A DNA stretch of 61,441 nucleotides from Candidatus Aminicenantota bacterium (GTDB lineage Bacteria > Acidobacteriota > Aminicenantia > Aminicenantales > Aminicenantaceae), in NCBI GenBank assembly GCA_016927475.1, contig JAFGMO010000094.1, forward strand, positions 1 to 61,441, read 5' to 3'. Shown here piece by piece: positions 9,056-18,793 of the stretch. Below the pieces are notes generated by a model. The model saw nothing but the letters and a program-made list of their open reading frames with translations. It was not told where the DNA came from and did no database searches. The translations under genes were made by a program, and so were the position numbers. The stretch's first letter is position 1. The number at the start of each line of letters is the position of its first letter.

Positions 9056-12000
9056 TTATACGACCTTGACCCACCTCTGCAGGGAGGTGAAGTAGAGGCC
9101 GGCCTCTTTGACCTTTTCGCCGGTGATTTCCTCCCAGAACCGTGTGTAGATGCGGACCTGGGGCGTGTAAAAATTGACGAAACTCTGTACGTTGTAGCCC
9201 ACATCGTCGGTCTTATAATCGGCAATGACCCAGCCGTCCTTCTCGCGAAAGATAAGGTCGATGACACCGGAGAGGATAATATCCCGGGAGCCTCCGCCGT
9301 CTTCCTCAACCTTCACCGAAAACGGGATCTCGAAATACCGCCGCTCCGCATGCTTCATACGCTCCCACAACTCCGACTGCGTTACAGCCGCCGCAAGCTC
9401 GATCAGCCGCCGGCCTTCCCCGACATCGCGTTCCTCTGCCGCCAGCAGATTTTCCGCCAGAAGAAAAAGGTCGTCCTCCTCCCAGCTCCAGATATCCCGG
9501 CCCGCGGCTTCCTCACGTCCCACCGCCTGAAGCAAACCGTGGACGGCCCGTCCCCAGCTTTCTCCCAGGCCGCCCCTTTTCCATTCCGGGAAATCGCCGC
9601 CCTTTTTTGCCAGGCTGGTCACGGTCTCCACCACATACCCGTGCCGCCGGACAACGTCCAGCCGCTCTTTCATGCGCATCGCCGCCGCCTCCCATTCACC
9701 CTCGGCCAGGACGAGCTTTTTCCGTCCCGCTGAGCCGCCTCCCGTCCCTAATCGCCGTTCATCGCCGCCGGTCTTATCCCCGGTTTTGTCCTTGGCCTCG
9801 CCGCCAGCCTTGCCCTCGACCTTGTCTTCGGTCTTGCCGTCAACTTTGACTTCAGTCTTTTCCTCATCCGCGGTCTTTCCACGCGCCATACCCTCAGCAT
9901 CCCTTACCGCATCCTCGAGCTCCTCAACTTCCTCCAAATAACCATCCAAAAATCCCCAGGCCCTCGTGCCTTCCTTTCCCCCCTCATAAGTGCTTATGAC
10001 CATCACGTTCCTAGCCCGGGTCGCCGCCACGTACAAAAGCCGCGCCTCTTCCGCTTCCTCGTACTTCCGCTCTTCCTCTTCCTTTTTTTCCCATCCGACA
10101 GGCTGGGAGACCGGAACGCTGTGATAAGGTCCCGTACTTTTCCCCGCCCGGAAATACCCCACAGGCTCGGCTCCGCGCCTTACGATATGCCGGTCCGGTG
10201 TTCTCCTGCTGAGTCCCACATACGGATTGGCCAGAAAAACCACCGGCGCCTCCAGCCCCTTGGCCTTGTGGAGATTCATCATCCGCACCGCGTTTTTCCT
10301 TCCCGGCGCCAGGCTCAGCTCTTCCACCTCGTGCTTGTGAACAAACTCATCCAGAAACTCCGTGATCCTTCCGAATCCGGTCAGTCCTTCGGCCTCCCTG
10401 ACCCTCAGCACCTCCAGGATCTTGAACATATTTCCGGCCCGGCTGTTTCCCATCTCCGAGGAAGCCAGATAGGCCGTCATTCCCGAGTCCTCGAGAATCA
10501 TCTCCAGAACGGACGATGCGGGAAACATGCGCGTCCACAAAAACCATTCCCTGAGCTTGGAAATCGCCGCCCTTACTTTTTCCGCTCCCGGATCATTAAG
10601 GTCGATCGTCGAGCTTATCCCTTCCTCAGCCTCGCCGCCGTCCCCCAATGATGCGTGCCCCTCTCCGGCACCGCCGCCGTCGCCCGCGCCCCATATAAAA
10701 AACCTTCCCCAAACCAGCTTATACCGCCACAGCTCCTCATCGCTCACCCCGAAAAAAAGCCCCCTCAGCACAGCCGTCACGTAGATGGGATTGTCCGGCT
10801 CATCCAAAGCCTTAAACAGATTAAAAACCTCCCGCACTTCCTGCGCTTCACCGGGCGTCCCGCTTCCCGTTATATCGTAGGGGATGCCCCGCTCTTCCAT
10901 GGCCCGGGCGTAAATCTCCATGTGCTTTTTTCTCTTAAAAAGCACCAGAAAATCGGAGAACTGCGCCGCGTCCCCCAAACCCTCGGCCCGCTCTCTCTCC
11001 GTCCGCGCAAGCTTCATGTTCCCGTCGCAGGCCCACTTGATAAAATCACCCGCAACCCGGGCATCATTCTCTGCGATAGCCGCACCCAGGTCATACTTGA
11101 TCTTGGGAACGGAAATTTTATACACTCCGCCCCACATCCCTTCTTCACCTGGCCGCCTGGTCTTCAGCTCCGCGAACCTTGCCTGGTAGGGATTGTCTTC
11201 CTCGGGAAGCACGCCCCCAAAGATCGTATTATTCCATTCCCCCAGCGCGTGAAGCGATCTGAAGTTCGTCGTCAGCCGCAGTATCTCCCCGTCGCTCTTC
11301 CTCAGAATGTCCTTAACCAGGTTATAGGTGACGATATCCGCCCGCCTGAAGCGGTATATTGACTGCTTGGGATCACCCACCAGAAAAAGCGCCCCCGGCC
11401 GCGGCACGCATTTTTTCCAATCCCGCTCCTCGACATCCCTTCCGGCCAGATAAAAGAGCACTTCGGCCTGGATGGGGTCGGTGTCCTGGAACTCATCGAC
11501 CAGAATATGGGTGAACTTCCGCCCGAAATACTGCCTCACCTCCGGTTTGTCCCGCAGCAGCCGCGACGCCAAAAGAAGCTGGTCCTGAAAGTTGAGCCGG
11601 GACAACCGCTGCCGCCTATCCCTGTAATAGGCCAGGGCCGGCTCCAGAAAGTCCAGCACCTTGGAATGCCGGTACTCCCGCCATTGGCGCAGGGCCTCTG
11701 CGACGGGTCCATCCACAAATTTCTCAAAATAAGCCTCGAAGTCCTTGGCCTCGTCCTTGGAAGGCCAGCGGTTCTGGGTCACTCCGTACTTCTTTTTGCC
11801 CATGATTTCGTACGTTTCCATGAGCATCCGGGGATCATCGAAACCCAGGTTCCGCTCCCGGATAAGACACCGGATCATAAGCCGCTGCAGGTCGTCATAC
11901 CCTTTCTCCGGTATCTCGCCCGGCACGCGCTTCTCGGCTTCCCTCAAAAAGACCTCAAGTTCCCCCCTTAAAACCTCATAGTCCGGTTCCGCATCGCTTC

Positions 12001-12574
12001 CCTCGGTCCATCTCACTTCCGGAAAATCGCTCATGACATCAAAAGCCCGCTTGAGGTCGTAAGGGGAGAGGCCCGCTTCCTCGAGGTCCTCGATAAGCGC
12101 CTCCTTGGTTGTCTTGGCCACAGCCAGAAACTCGTGCCAGCACTGCTCCCGGAAGAGGCCGTCCTCGATCTCCTCCATCTCATCGAACTCGGGATCGAGC
12201 CCGATCTCCACCGGCCGCTCCCGCAGCAGCTTGGCGCAGAAGGAATGGATGGTGCCGATAAAAATCTGCTCCAGGAAGTGGATGGCCTCGGCCAGCCTTC
12301 GCTTTTCCTCGGAGTCCTCCGGCAGAGCGAGAATCCGCTTTTCCAGGTCCGTCTGGAAGCGGCCCTGAAGCTCACCGGCCGCCTTTTTGGTGAAGGTTAC
12401 GGCCGCGATGTTATCGATGCGGCAGGTTCCCGTCTCGAGGAGCGCAATCATGCGCTCGACAAGGCTCCGCGTTTTCCCGGAGCCCGCCCCGGCCTCGACC
12501 AAAAAGGTTTTACCGAGTTCGGTCGCGATCTTCTCACGCTCTGCGCGGTCGACGAGAGGCGGTAGTTGTGTCAT
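9056..12574 (-). CDS. addA: AddA-like helicase-nuclease (exonuclease V subunit)
   Basis: 1172-residue UvrD/RecB-family protein of the double-strand-break resection enzyme. Walker A GAGSGKT at 29-35, helicase motifs AAVTFTKKAAGEL, ILVDEFQDTDPIQ, LFLVGDPKQSIYRFR, TTNFRS, MNLHKAKGLEAPVVF and LLYVAATRA in order, then a C-terminal RecB-type nuclease with GVIDLIF and VIADYKTD. A Lys/Asp/Glu/Gly-rich repetitive insert (DNA about 9745-9890) sits between helicase and nuclease parts. It follows addB with a four-base overlap, so the two are coupled. The DNA is strikingly GC-rich relative to flanking genes, which makes the opposite strand appear open; those frames are shadows. Confidence 0.93.
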   Translation of the reverse strand: MTQLPPLVDRAEREKIATELGKTFLVEAGAGSGKTRSLVERMIALLETGTCRIDNIAAVTFTKKAAGELQGRFQTDLEKRILALPEDSEEKRRLAEAIHFLEQIFIGTIHSFCAKLLRERPVEIGLDPEFDEMEEIEDGLFREQCWHEFLAVAKTTKEALIEDLEEAGLSPYDLKRAFDVMSDFPEVRWTEGSDAEPDYEVLRGELEVFLREAEKRVPGEIPEKGYDDLQRLMIRCLIRERNLGFDDPRMLMETYEIMGKKKYGVTQNRWPSKDEAKDFEAYFEKFVDGPVAEALRQWREYRHSKVLDFLEPALAYYRDRRQRLSRLNFQDQLLLASRLLRDKPEVRQYFGRKFTHILVDEFQDTDPIQAEVLFYLAGRDVEERDWKKCVPRPGALFLVGDPKQSIYRFRRADIVTYNLVKDILRKSDGEILRLTTNFRSLHALGEWNNTIFGGVLPEEDNPYQARFAELKTRRPGEEGMWGGVYKISVPKIKYDLGAAIAENDARVAGDFIKWACDGNMKLARTERERAEGLGDAAQFSDFLVLFKRKKHMEIYARAMEERGIPYDITGSGTPGEAQEVREVFNLFKALDEPDNPIYVTAVLRGLFFGVSDEELWRYKLVWGRFFIWGAGDGGGAGEGHASLGDGGEAEEGISSTIDLNDPGAEKVRAAISKLREWFLWTRMFPASSVLEMILEDSGMTAYLASSEMGNSRAGNMFKILEVLRVREAEGLTGFGRITEFLDEFVHKHEVEELSLAPGRKNAVRMMNLHKAKGLEAPVVFLANPYVGLSRRTPDRHIVRRGAEPVGYFRAGKSTGPYHSVPVSQPVGWEKKEEEERKYEEAEEARLLYVAATRARNVMVISTYEGGKEGTRAWGFLDGYLEEVEELEDAVRDAEGMARGKTADEEKTEVKVDGKTEDKVEGKAGGEAKDKTGDKTGGDERRLGTGGGSAGRKKLVLAEGEWEAAAMRMKERLDVVRRHGYVVETVTSLAKKGGDFPEWKRGGLGESWGRAVHGLLQAVGREEAAGRDIWSWEEDDLFLLAENLLAAEERDVGEGRRLIELAAAVTQSELWERMKHAERRYFEIPFSVKVEEDGGGSRDIILSGVIDLIFREKDGWVIADYKTDDVGYNVQSFVNFYTPQVRIYTRFWEEITGEKVKEAGLYFTSLQRWVKVV

Positions 12575-15500
12575 TTGTGTTTCTTCAACTCCTCAAAAAC
12601 ACCGTAAACACCGGGATTTTCCTTTCTCTTTTCCTTCGCCCGGTCCACAGCCTCCCCGCATATGGGGCGATAATCACAGTAGGCGCAATCGGCATTCGGG
12701 CTGGGAATAAAACATCCCGTCCGCACCATGGCCAAAAGCATTCCCAGCACTTCGTACAATTCCTCCCTGTCCAAATCCTTAACCAAAATCTCCCGGCCTT
12801 CGCCCCTCCGCGAGGGAAAATAATATCCGGCCGTGGTCACAAGCGCCTCAGCCTTGCCTTTCTCCCGCTTAATATCCTTCTCGCCTCCGACATCGCTCCG
12901 CTCCTCCTCACGCCCCAAGCCCTTCCGCCTCAATATCTCATCAGCCGCCATGGCGTATAGAGCATGCTGTAATATTTTCCCCTCACCAAGCCGAAGAAGA
13001 TACTCGTATCGCGAGTAGCTTCCTGACTTATAATCGACCACCCGGAACCTCCCGCCTTCCAATCGGTCGATCCGGTCGATCCGGCCGCTGAGTCTCACCC
13101 TATACTCCGGCGAAACCGGCAGCAAGACGGCTTCCTCCTCATCCCCCTTTTTCTCCGCCGCCCGCTCCGCATCCTCAACCTCTTCCGCCTCTTCCTCATC
13201 CTCGGCCCTCATCGCCTTTCCACCGAAGCGAACTTCAAACATATAGGGCTCCACCCGCTCTTCCCGCTTGGCCTCAGCCGTAAGAAAGATGTCGAAAACT
13301 TCCTTAAGCTCCGCCTTCTCCTTGTCGAAGACCGCCTCCGAAGGGGGAGGGATGTTCTCACTGGCCACAGCAATGCACTGCTCTCCAATCTCCTGAATGA
13401 GGGCCCGGTGCCTGTCCGGATCGGCACTTTCCTCCCGCTCCTTAAGCTTGCTCATAAAAAGATAGAGCGCCTCATGGATGAGGGTTCCCCGTTGCAGGGC
13501 GTCCAGCCACCGCGCCGGGTCATATTCCAGGACTTCGGGCGCCTCAATCCCCAACACGTATCTCAAGAAGTACTGGTGGGGACAGTTCCCCAAAGCTTCA
13601 AACCGCGAAGCCGACATCCCCACTTCCCATGGCGATGCAGGGGAGCCCCCTGTCCGCTCGCCTCGTTCCTCACCGCCTGCCGCTCCGCCGCTCCCAACAC
13701 CTCTCCCTATTTCCTTAAGAAGCTTTCGTCCTTCCTCCTCCGCACCGATAAAGCCGTCATAGACGCCGACCGTTCCTATATCCTGCCGCTTCGCCTCAGC
13801 CTCAAATCCCTGCCCGATCGCCGGAAAAAGGCCGCCGAGCACATCCCTTCCGTCCAGAAACCGCCCGCCCTCCTCGAGCCGTCCCAGCCACCAGTCCGTA
13901 TCATCGACCGCCGCTTCCCCCTCCTCAGGAAAAAAGCCCTCCTCCGGCTCCATGGCCGCCTCCAGGGCCGAATAGTCGAGGTCCGGCTTCCCTTCCACAA
14001 GCCGCAGCGCCTGAAGAAGAACCGAGGAGGGGAATTCAGGGCGTTCCCCCTCGATATCGTAGGAAGGGTAGCTCAGCGTAAGCTTTCCCCGCAGGGAGGC
14101 GATCGTCCGGGCCAGGCTGAAGAGGTTTTCCCGTACCGCATCTGTCGAGGTCTGAAGCCGCCCGCTTATCTTCGCCTTTTCCTCATCCAGAAGAAACGGG
14201 TCCTGAATCCCTGTCCCGGGGAAGTTGTCCCGGCTCAATCCCAGGATGAAGGTCCGCCGACGTCCCGACCAGCCCCCCGATTCATAGCTCGAAAGATGCA
14301 CATAACCGGGAACGGGCCCCGAAGCCCCGACCCGCGTCTCCTCCAGAACCTTGCGGAGCATCTCCAGGGCGTCTTGCTTGTCCACCTCCCCGGATTCAAG
14401 GACGGCGTGTTCGCTGAGCCGTGCCGTAAGGGCGGCCAAGGCCTCCCCGTCAAGCGAGGTGCGGACCCGGGCGTATTTTTTGAGAAGTTCCGCCAAGCCC
14501 CTGCAGAGGACACTGAAATCGACCCCTTCCGGCCCGTCCAAGGCGGCAAGAAACAACAGGTAGTCCTCGACAATCCGCATCAGGTACCCCGCCGCCGCGG
14601 CTTGGGCCTGGTATTTTTGGGCCTCCGTCTCATTGCCTTTGTTTAGGGCGTCATGGGCTTTTTCCGTGAGGTCATCCTTGAGCTTTTTGAGGCGGTCCTC
14701 ATAACGTTCTTTCCCCCAGCCAATACCGGCAAGCTTGAGAAGCCGGGCCAGCCTTTCTTTAGACGGCGCTCCCTTTTCCCTTCGGGCGGCGGTTTTAAGC
14801 TCACCGCTTTCGATGAGCTTCCACAAAACCTTGTCCTCAAAATCACTCGCCAGCCAGTCGATAAGCCCGATAAGCGCTTTCCCCGGTCCGGTAAACCCCG
14901 CATGAATACCCCGGCCGTAGGTGGCCGGAATGCCTTTTTTCCGGGAGAGGATGAAAAAGAGGTCGGGATAGAGGCTTCCCGAAGGATGGAGAATCTCCAC
15001 TCCGTCAAGCGGTGTTTGCTCCTGCGTGATCCGCCGCAGGACTTCTTTTATCTCGTTGGCGGGTCCGACGGCGCTGAGGAGTTCGATGCTTCCGTCTTTT
15101 ACGGGAGGCGGGGCGTTGTAGGGAGCGAATAGCCACGAAGCCCGCTCGAGGTCGGAAGTGGGCAGAGAAGGGGAGGATTGTTCTGGAGCAGATTTGGAGG
15201 AAGAAGTGGAGAGGCCTTTAGGGTCAGATTGGTGAGATGAAGGCGAGGGGTCTTTTTCGTTTTTGTTGGCTGGAGTTGCGCGGAAGCGCCGCGGTTTATC
15301 AACACCGTGGACTTCTTCCCCGGGAATGATGACGAGGCTGTCCCCGGCGATTCTATCGACAAGCCTCCTCTCCAGCTCAGAGAGCGCCGTATCATCAAAG
15401 TAGAGATAGAAGGTTTTGTCACCGTTGTGTCTTTTTTCTTTTTCTATTTTAGCGCCAACTGCTTTTTGGCCAGCCCCGTAATTGCGAGGCCCTTGGCCGC

Positions 15501-16068
15501 GGCAATCCCCCGAATCAGCGCCCAAATCACCACTACCTACGCCCCCATCACCCAAACACTCAAGCGCAAACCGAAATAGCCCCGGGGTGTCGACAAACCG
15601 GTTCTCCGTCAGCATCCTCTCATACCGCCCGAGCAACAATCCAATCTCCCGCCCTTTCCTCCGGTCAATAAACGCATCCGCCGAAAGCGAATCTCCGGTC
15701 ACGCCCTCCATCCTCAGCGCAAGAATCGTCCGCCACAGCGACCGCACAATCCCCGGTGATGCCCGCAGCCCGTCAAAATAATCGAATGCTCCCTCATCCT
15801 GAAGCGCCCGAAAAGCATTGTTGACCAGCACAAACGCCGTCCCGTCCGCAATCCGCTTCATCTTCCGCTTAGCAAGATCAACCGCCGCCGCATCATACGC
15901 CAGCGAAGCCGCCGTCGCGAACCTAAGATTAACCCACGGCTGCCCGGCCCTAACCAGCGCTTCCCCGACCTGATGCCCGGCCTGATACCTGGGCACGATC
16001 AGAATCTTTTCATCCAGCAGATGTTCCCGGCAGAACTGCGCCAGAAATCTCAAGGTTCCATTCATCAT
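12571..16068 (-). CDS. addB: AddB-like nuclease/inactivated helicase subunit
   Basis: 1165 residues, first gene of addBA. The N-terminus (ILIVPRYQAGHQVGEALVRA) resembles the AddB helicase-like region but lacks a Walker A. The C-terminal nuclease has RLSGRIDRIDRLEGGRF and RVVDYKSGS. Four cysteines for the [4Fe-4S] clasp are visible: one in LGNCPHQYFLRY and three in CAYCDYRPICG, the known AddB arrangement. Two low-complexity inserts are present, Ser/Pro-rich (DNA about 15160-15275) and Glu-rich (about 13125-13205). With AddA it resects DNA ends for RecA. Confidence 0.92.
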   Translation of the reverse strand: MMNGTLRFLAQFCREHLLDEKILIVPRYQAGHQVGEALVRAGQPWVNLRFATAASLAYDAAAVDLAKRKMKRIADGTAFVLVNNAFRALQDEGAFDYFDGLRASPGIVRSLWRTILALRMEGVTGDSLSADAFIDRRKGREIGLLLGRYERMLTENRFVDTPGLFRFALECLGDGGVGSGDLGADSGDCRGQGPRNYGAGQKAVGAKIEKEKRHNGDKTFYLYFDDTALSELERRLVDRIAGDSLVIIPGEEVHGVDKPRRFRATPANKNEKDPSPSSHQSDPKGLSTSSSKSAPEQSSPSLPTSDLERASWLFAPYNAPPPVKDGSIELLSAVGPANEIKEVLRRITQEQTPLDGVEILHPSGSLYPDLFFILSRKKGIPATYGRGIHAGFTGPGKALIGLIDWLASDFEDKVLWKLIESGELKTAARREKGAPSKERLARLLKLAGIGWGKERYEDRLKKLKDDLTEKAHDALNKGNETEAQKYQAQAAAAGYLMRIVEDYLLFLAALDGPEGVDFSVLCRGLAELLKKYARVRTSLDGEALAALTARLSEHAVLESGEVDKQDALEMLRKVLEETRVGASGPVPGYVHLSSYESGGWSGRRRTFILGLSRDNFPGTGIQDPFLLDEEKAKISGRLQTSTDAVRENLFSLARTIASLRGKLTLSYPSYDIEGERPEFPSSVLLQALRLVEGKPDLDYSALEAAMEPEEGFFPEEGEAAVDDTDWWLGRLEEGGRFLDGRDVLGGLFPAIGQGFEAEAKRQDIGTVGVYDGFIGAEEEGRKLLKEIGRGVGSGGAAGGEERGERTGGSPASPWEVGMSASRFEALGNCPHQYFLRYVLGIEAPEVLEYDPARWLDALQRGTLIHEALYLFMSKLKEREESADPDRHRALIQEIGEQCIAVASENIPPPSEAVFDKEKAELKEVFDIFLTAEAKREERVEPYMFEVRFGGKAMRAEDEEEAEEVEDAERAAEKKGDEEEAVLLPVSPEYRVRLSGRIDRIDRLEGGRFRVVDYKSGSYSRYEYLLRLGEGKILQHALYAMAADEILRRKGLGREEERSDVGGEKDIKREKGKAEALVTTAGYYFPSRRGEGREILVKDLDREELYEVLGMLLAMVRTGCFIPSPNADCAYCDYRPICGEAVDRAKEKRKENPGVYGVFEELKKHK

Positions 16069-16153
16069 TTTCCCTATTGTACAACATCGGAAAAACGATT
16101 GCTTAAAAAAAGCAAGCTATCGCTATATGCCCTGCCGCCACGAATCAAGCAAT

Positions 16154-17305
16154 CTAAGATAATTTCTTAATCAACTGTGCCAGGTTTAAGAACTCGACAG
16201 TAAGATTGTCGTATTTTCGACGGAATGATCGTGTAACGTCATGCGCTACAACATAATTCATCCCTTTTTTGTACACATGTCGGAAAGATTTAATGCCGGT
16301 AGGATCGAAACGATCAGCCGACAATTTGCATTCGATGGCCGACAATTCTTTCCCTTTTCTTTTCCATATGAAATCCACTTCATGATGACGTTTGTCCCGC
16401 CAATAATGAAGTCTGCGATTTTGCAGTTTTCCCTGTATTTCGTTCAAAACATAATGTTCCCAGAGCAATCCCTTGTCTTCATCTCTAAGGCTGTCCCAGT
16501 CATTGAAGTGGCAAACGAATCCTGTATCAAAAGCATAGACTTTCGGTGCTGAAATAATTTCTGATGACCTCCGTGTACTAAACGGACGAATAACATGGAC
16601 AACAAAGGTAAGATCCAGAACTGAAAGGTAATTGCTGATCGTTGTACGGCTTACCTCACAAGGTCTGGAAAATTGTGTGGCCTCAAATATACTCCCACTT
16701 TGTGAAAATAATAGCTCTACGAACCTTTGAAAAGAAAACCGGCGTTCCAACCTGAAAAGCTCTTGAATATCTTTTGCCCAATAGTCATCCAACCACTCCT
16801 GGAATTCTCTTTCAGGATAGTCTTTGGAGAGGATAAAAGGGGGAAGTCCACCTCGATAGAGACGGCGCTCCATATCAGATATCCCGAAGACGGGCATGTC
16901 ATCGGAGATCATAGGAGGAAGCCAAATCTCAAGCTTCCGGCCGGTGAGGGTGTCCTTAAATCTGGTTGAAGCACCAAGCGAAGACGATCCGGTGGCAATG
17001 ATTTTTAATTGTGGGTAATGATCAGCAGCGATTTTTAATAATTCGGACGGATTTGCCAGGCGATGAATTTCATCAAGAACGATTCTTTTCGATTTGCACG
17101 AATCCAAAAAGGATTCCGGTTCTTCCATCAGACGCCGCGTTTTTGGCAGCTCGCAGTCAAAATATTCAATATCCGGCAGAGATTGGCATAAACACGTTTT
17201 TCCTACACGCCTGACTCCGGACAGCCATAGAACGGATCGTCTTGTCCAAGAGTTCTCAATGTGACGTAACCAGAACTTTCTTTTTTTGATATTCACGAAT
17301 ATCAT
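16154..17305 (-). CDS. AAA_14/DUF4143-family ATPase
   Basis: 383-residue P-loop ATPase: Walker A GVRRVGKTCL near residue 30, Walker B RIVLDEIHRL near 80, sensor IIATGSSSLG, and a C-terminal DUF4143 domain with a PD-(D/E)XK-like core (HHEVDFIWKRKGKELSAIEC followed by K). The frame opens at 17332, but the ATG at 17305 (MIFVNIKKRKFWLRH) fits the family start. Proteins of this type are common as solitary genes and are poorly understood; a toxin or regulatory role is suspected. The preceding addB start is separate, so it is probably its own unit. Confidence 0.88.
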   Translation of the reverse strand: MIFVNIKKRKFWLRHIENSWTRRSVLWLSGVRRVGKTCLCQSLPDIEYFDCELPKTRRLMEEPESFLDSCKSKRIVLDEIHRLANPSELLKIAADHYPQLKIIATGSSSLGASTRFKDTLTGRKLEIWLPPMISDDMPVFGISDMERRLYRGGLPPFILSKDYPEREFQEWLDDYWAKDIQELFRLERRFSFQRFVELLFSQSGSIFEATQFSRPCEVSRTTISNYLSVLDLTFVVHVIRPFSTRRSSEIISAPKVYAFDTGFVCHFNDWDSLRDEDKGLLWEHYVLNEIQGKLQNRRLHYWRDKRHHEVDFIWKRKGKELSAIECKLSADRFDPTGIKSFRHVYKKGMNYVVAHDVTRSFRRKYDNLTVEFLNLAQLIKKLS

Positions 17306-17442
17306 TATAAAAACTATTGTTACTAAATGCAAGTTTATTTGCGAATAGTGACACTATATGCAACTATAAATACATTTGGTTCTATCAAATTAATATGGAT
17401 TTTAATAGCCTGTGGCATATGTATTAGCAGTTCTTTTCTTGT

Positions 17443-17623
17443 ATGTCATACCCCGTTTTATCAGGGGCATTAATAAATCGCGCTAGATGAATCTTTAATA
17501 TGTCATACCCCGGCCCCCGAATCCCCCGATCTAGTCGGAGGACAGGCGTGTCGGAGGCCAAGCTTGGCCGGGGCATCCACTGGAATATCAATTATGTCAT
17601 ACTCCGGCTTGTCCGGGGTATCC
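17443..17623. repeat. REP-like palindromes, one expanded
   Basis: Copies at 17443-17471 and 17594-17623, plus an expanded copy at 17500-17580 in which the central loop contains extra palindromic blocks (GGCCCCCGAATCCCCCGATC and GGCCAAGCTTGGCC). Same TGTCATACCCCGGC...CCGGGGTATCCA family as at 5868. The rest of the 17306-17757 gap is AT-rich with no supportable gene. Confidence 0.75.
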
Positions 17624-17757
17624 ACATATTGCTTCTTAATTCATTCTCCTTATATCATTCCTTATTCCGTAAAGCTTGACATTACCAGGGGAGACTATAT
17701 ATAAATAAACTTTGATATGTCTCTTAAACATCCTTCGCAAAAGGGTTGGCATAAAGG

Positions 17758-18687
17758 ATGAAGCTCTACGTCGGTATAACGGACTATAATTGGTATCGCT
17801 TTCTTTCTTCCCAACCGCAGATCGACGAGGTCAATTTTTGGCAGCCGTCTCCGACACCATTCAAGAGACTCCAACCGGGAGAGCTCTTTCTGTTCAAGCT
17901 TCACAGTCCCAGGGATTATATCGTAGGCGGCGGTTTTTTTGTTTCTTATTCCATTATTCCTGTTTATCTGGCTTGGAGTGCTTTTGAAGAGAAAAACGGC
18001 GCACCCACCGAAGATGATATGTATTCCCAAATCGCTAAATACCGAAGGACCAGTCCTAAAAACCAAGAGGATTTCAGAATAGGGTGCATCATCCTCACCC
18101 AGCCTTTCTTCATTCCTGAATCTAAATGGTTTAAGCTTCCTGAATGGAGTCCAAATATAGTCCAGGGAAAAACTTTTGATTTAAACGAGTCGGCGGGAAA
18201 GGAATTATGGGAGAAAGCAAGCAACTTCATTAAAGGAATAGAATTCCCCTCGTCAAAGTTTCCTTTTGGTGAGAAACATGAGGAGATAAGATACGGCAGC
18301 GAATACCTCATCAAACCTCGCCTCGGACAGGGGGCTTTTCGCGTTCTGGTCACGGATGCTTACAACCGCTCCTGTGCCGTCACCCGGGAAAAAGCTCTCC
18401 CCGTCCTTGAAGCCGCCCACATCAAACCTTTCAAAGAAAGGGGGCCCCATGCCGTAAACAACGGTCTCCTCCTTCGAAGCGACATGCACAAACTTTTCGA
18501 TAAAGGCTACTTAACCATAACGCCCAGTCGCAACATCGAAGTCAGCCGCCGCATCAAAGAAGAGTTCGATAACGGAGAATATTATTTCACCTTCCACGGC
18601 CGGCAAATTCACACTCCGCACAATCTAATCGAACAACCCTCTCCCGAGTTTCTAACCTGGCATAATGAGAAGATATTCAGGGGGTAA
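17758..18687 (+). CDS. HNH endonuclease, restriction-like
   Basis: 309 residues. The C-terminal HNH motif reads SCAVTREKALPVLEAAHIKP then VNNGLLLRSDMHKLFDKGYL, with the AH, N and H catalytic or metal residues intact. The N-terminal part (about 1-150: YVGITDYNWYRFL, ELFLFKLHSPRDYIVGGGFF) looks like a PUA/EVE-type base-reading domain; that assignment is inference from pattern. Such fusions are usually modification-dependent or other restriction nucleases. A hairpin with a T run follows at 18740, so it ends its own transcript. Start ATG at 17758. Confidence 0.82.
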   Translation: MKLYVGITDYNWYRFLSSQPQIDEVNFWQPSPTPFKRLQPGELFLFKLHSPRDYIVGGGFFVSYSIIPVYLAWSAFEEKNGAPTEDDMYSQIAKYRRTSPKNQEDFRIGCIILTQPFFIPESKWFKLPEWSPNIVQGKTFDLNESAGKELWEKASNFIKGIEFPSSKFPFGEKHEEIRYGSEYLIKPRLGQGAFRVLVTDAYNRSCAVTREKALPVLEAAHIKPFKERGPHAVNNGLLLRSDMHKLFDKGYLTITPSRNIEVSRRIKEEFDNGEYYFTFHGRQIHTPHNLIEQPSPEFLTWHNEKIFRG

Positions 18688-18739
18688 ATGTTATTTTCAA
18701 AATCTATAAAGATACACATTCAAAAAAAAGATTTCGGAT

Positions 18740-18766
18740 ATCCAATAGGCTATATTGGATTTTTTT
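18740..18766 (+). terminator. Weak rho-independent terminator after the HNH gene
   Basis: ATCCAAT and ATTGGAT arms (7 bp, loop of 7) followed by six T residues. The stem is AT-rich, so termination may be partial, allowing some read-through into the next gene. Confidence 0.5.
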
Positions 18767-18793
18767 ATATATTTAAAAGGGGGTGTTATTCCT

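Noticed and set aside
9225..16170. Many plus-strand open frames opposite addAB
   Set aside because: They are Arg/Pro/Ser-rich mirror frames produced by GC-rich codons of addA and addB, with no recognisable domains.
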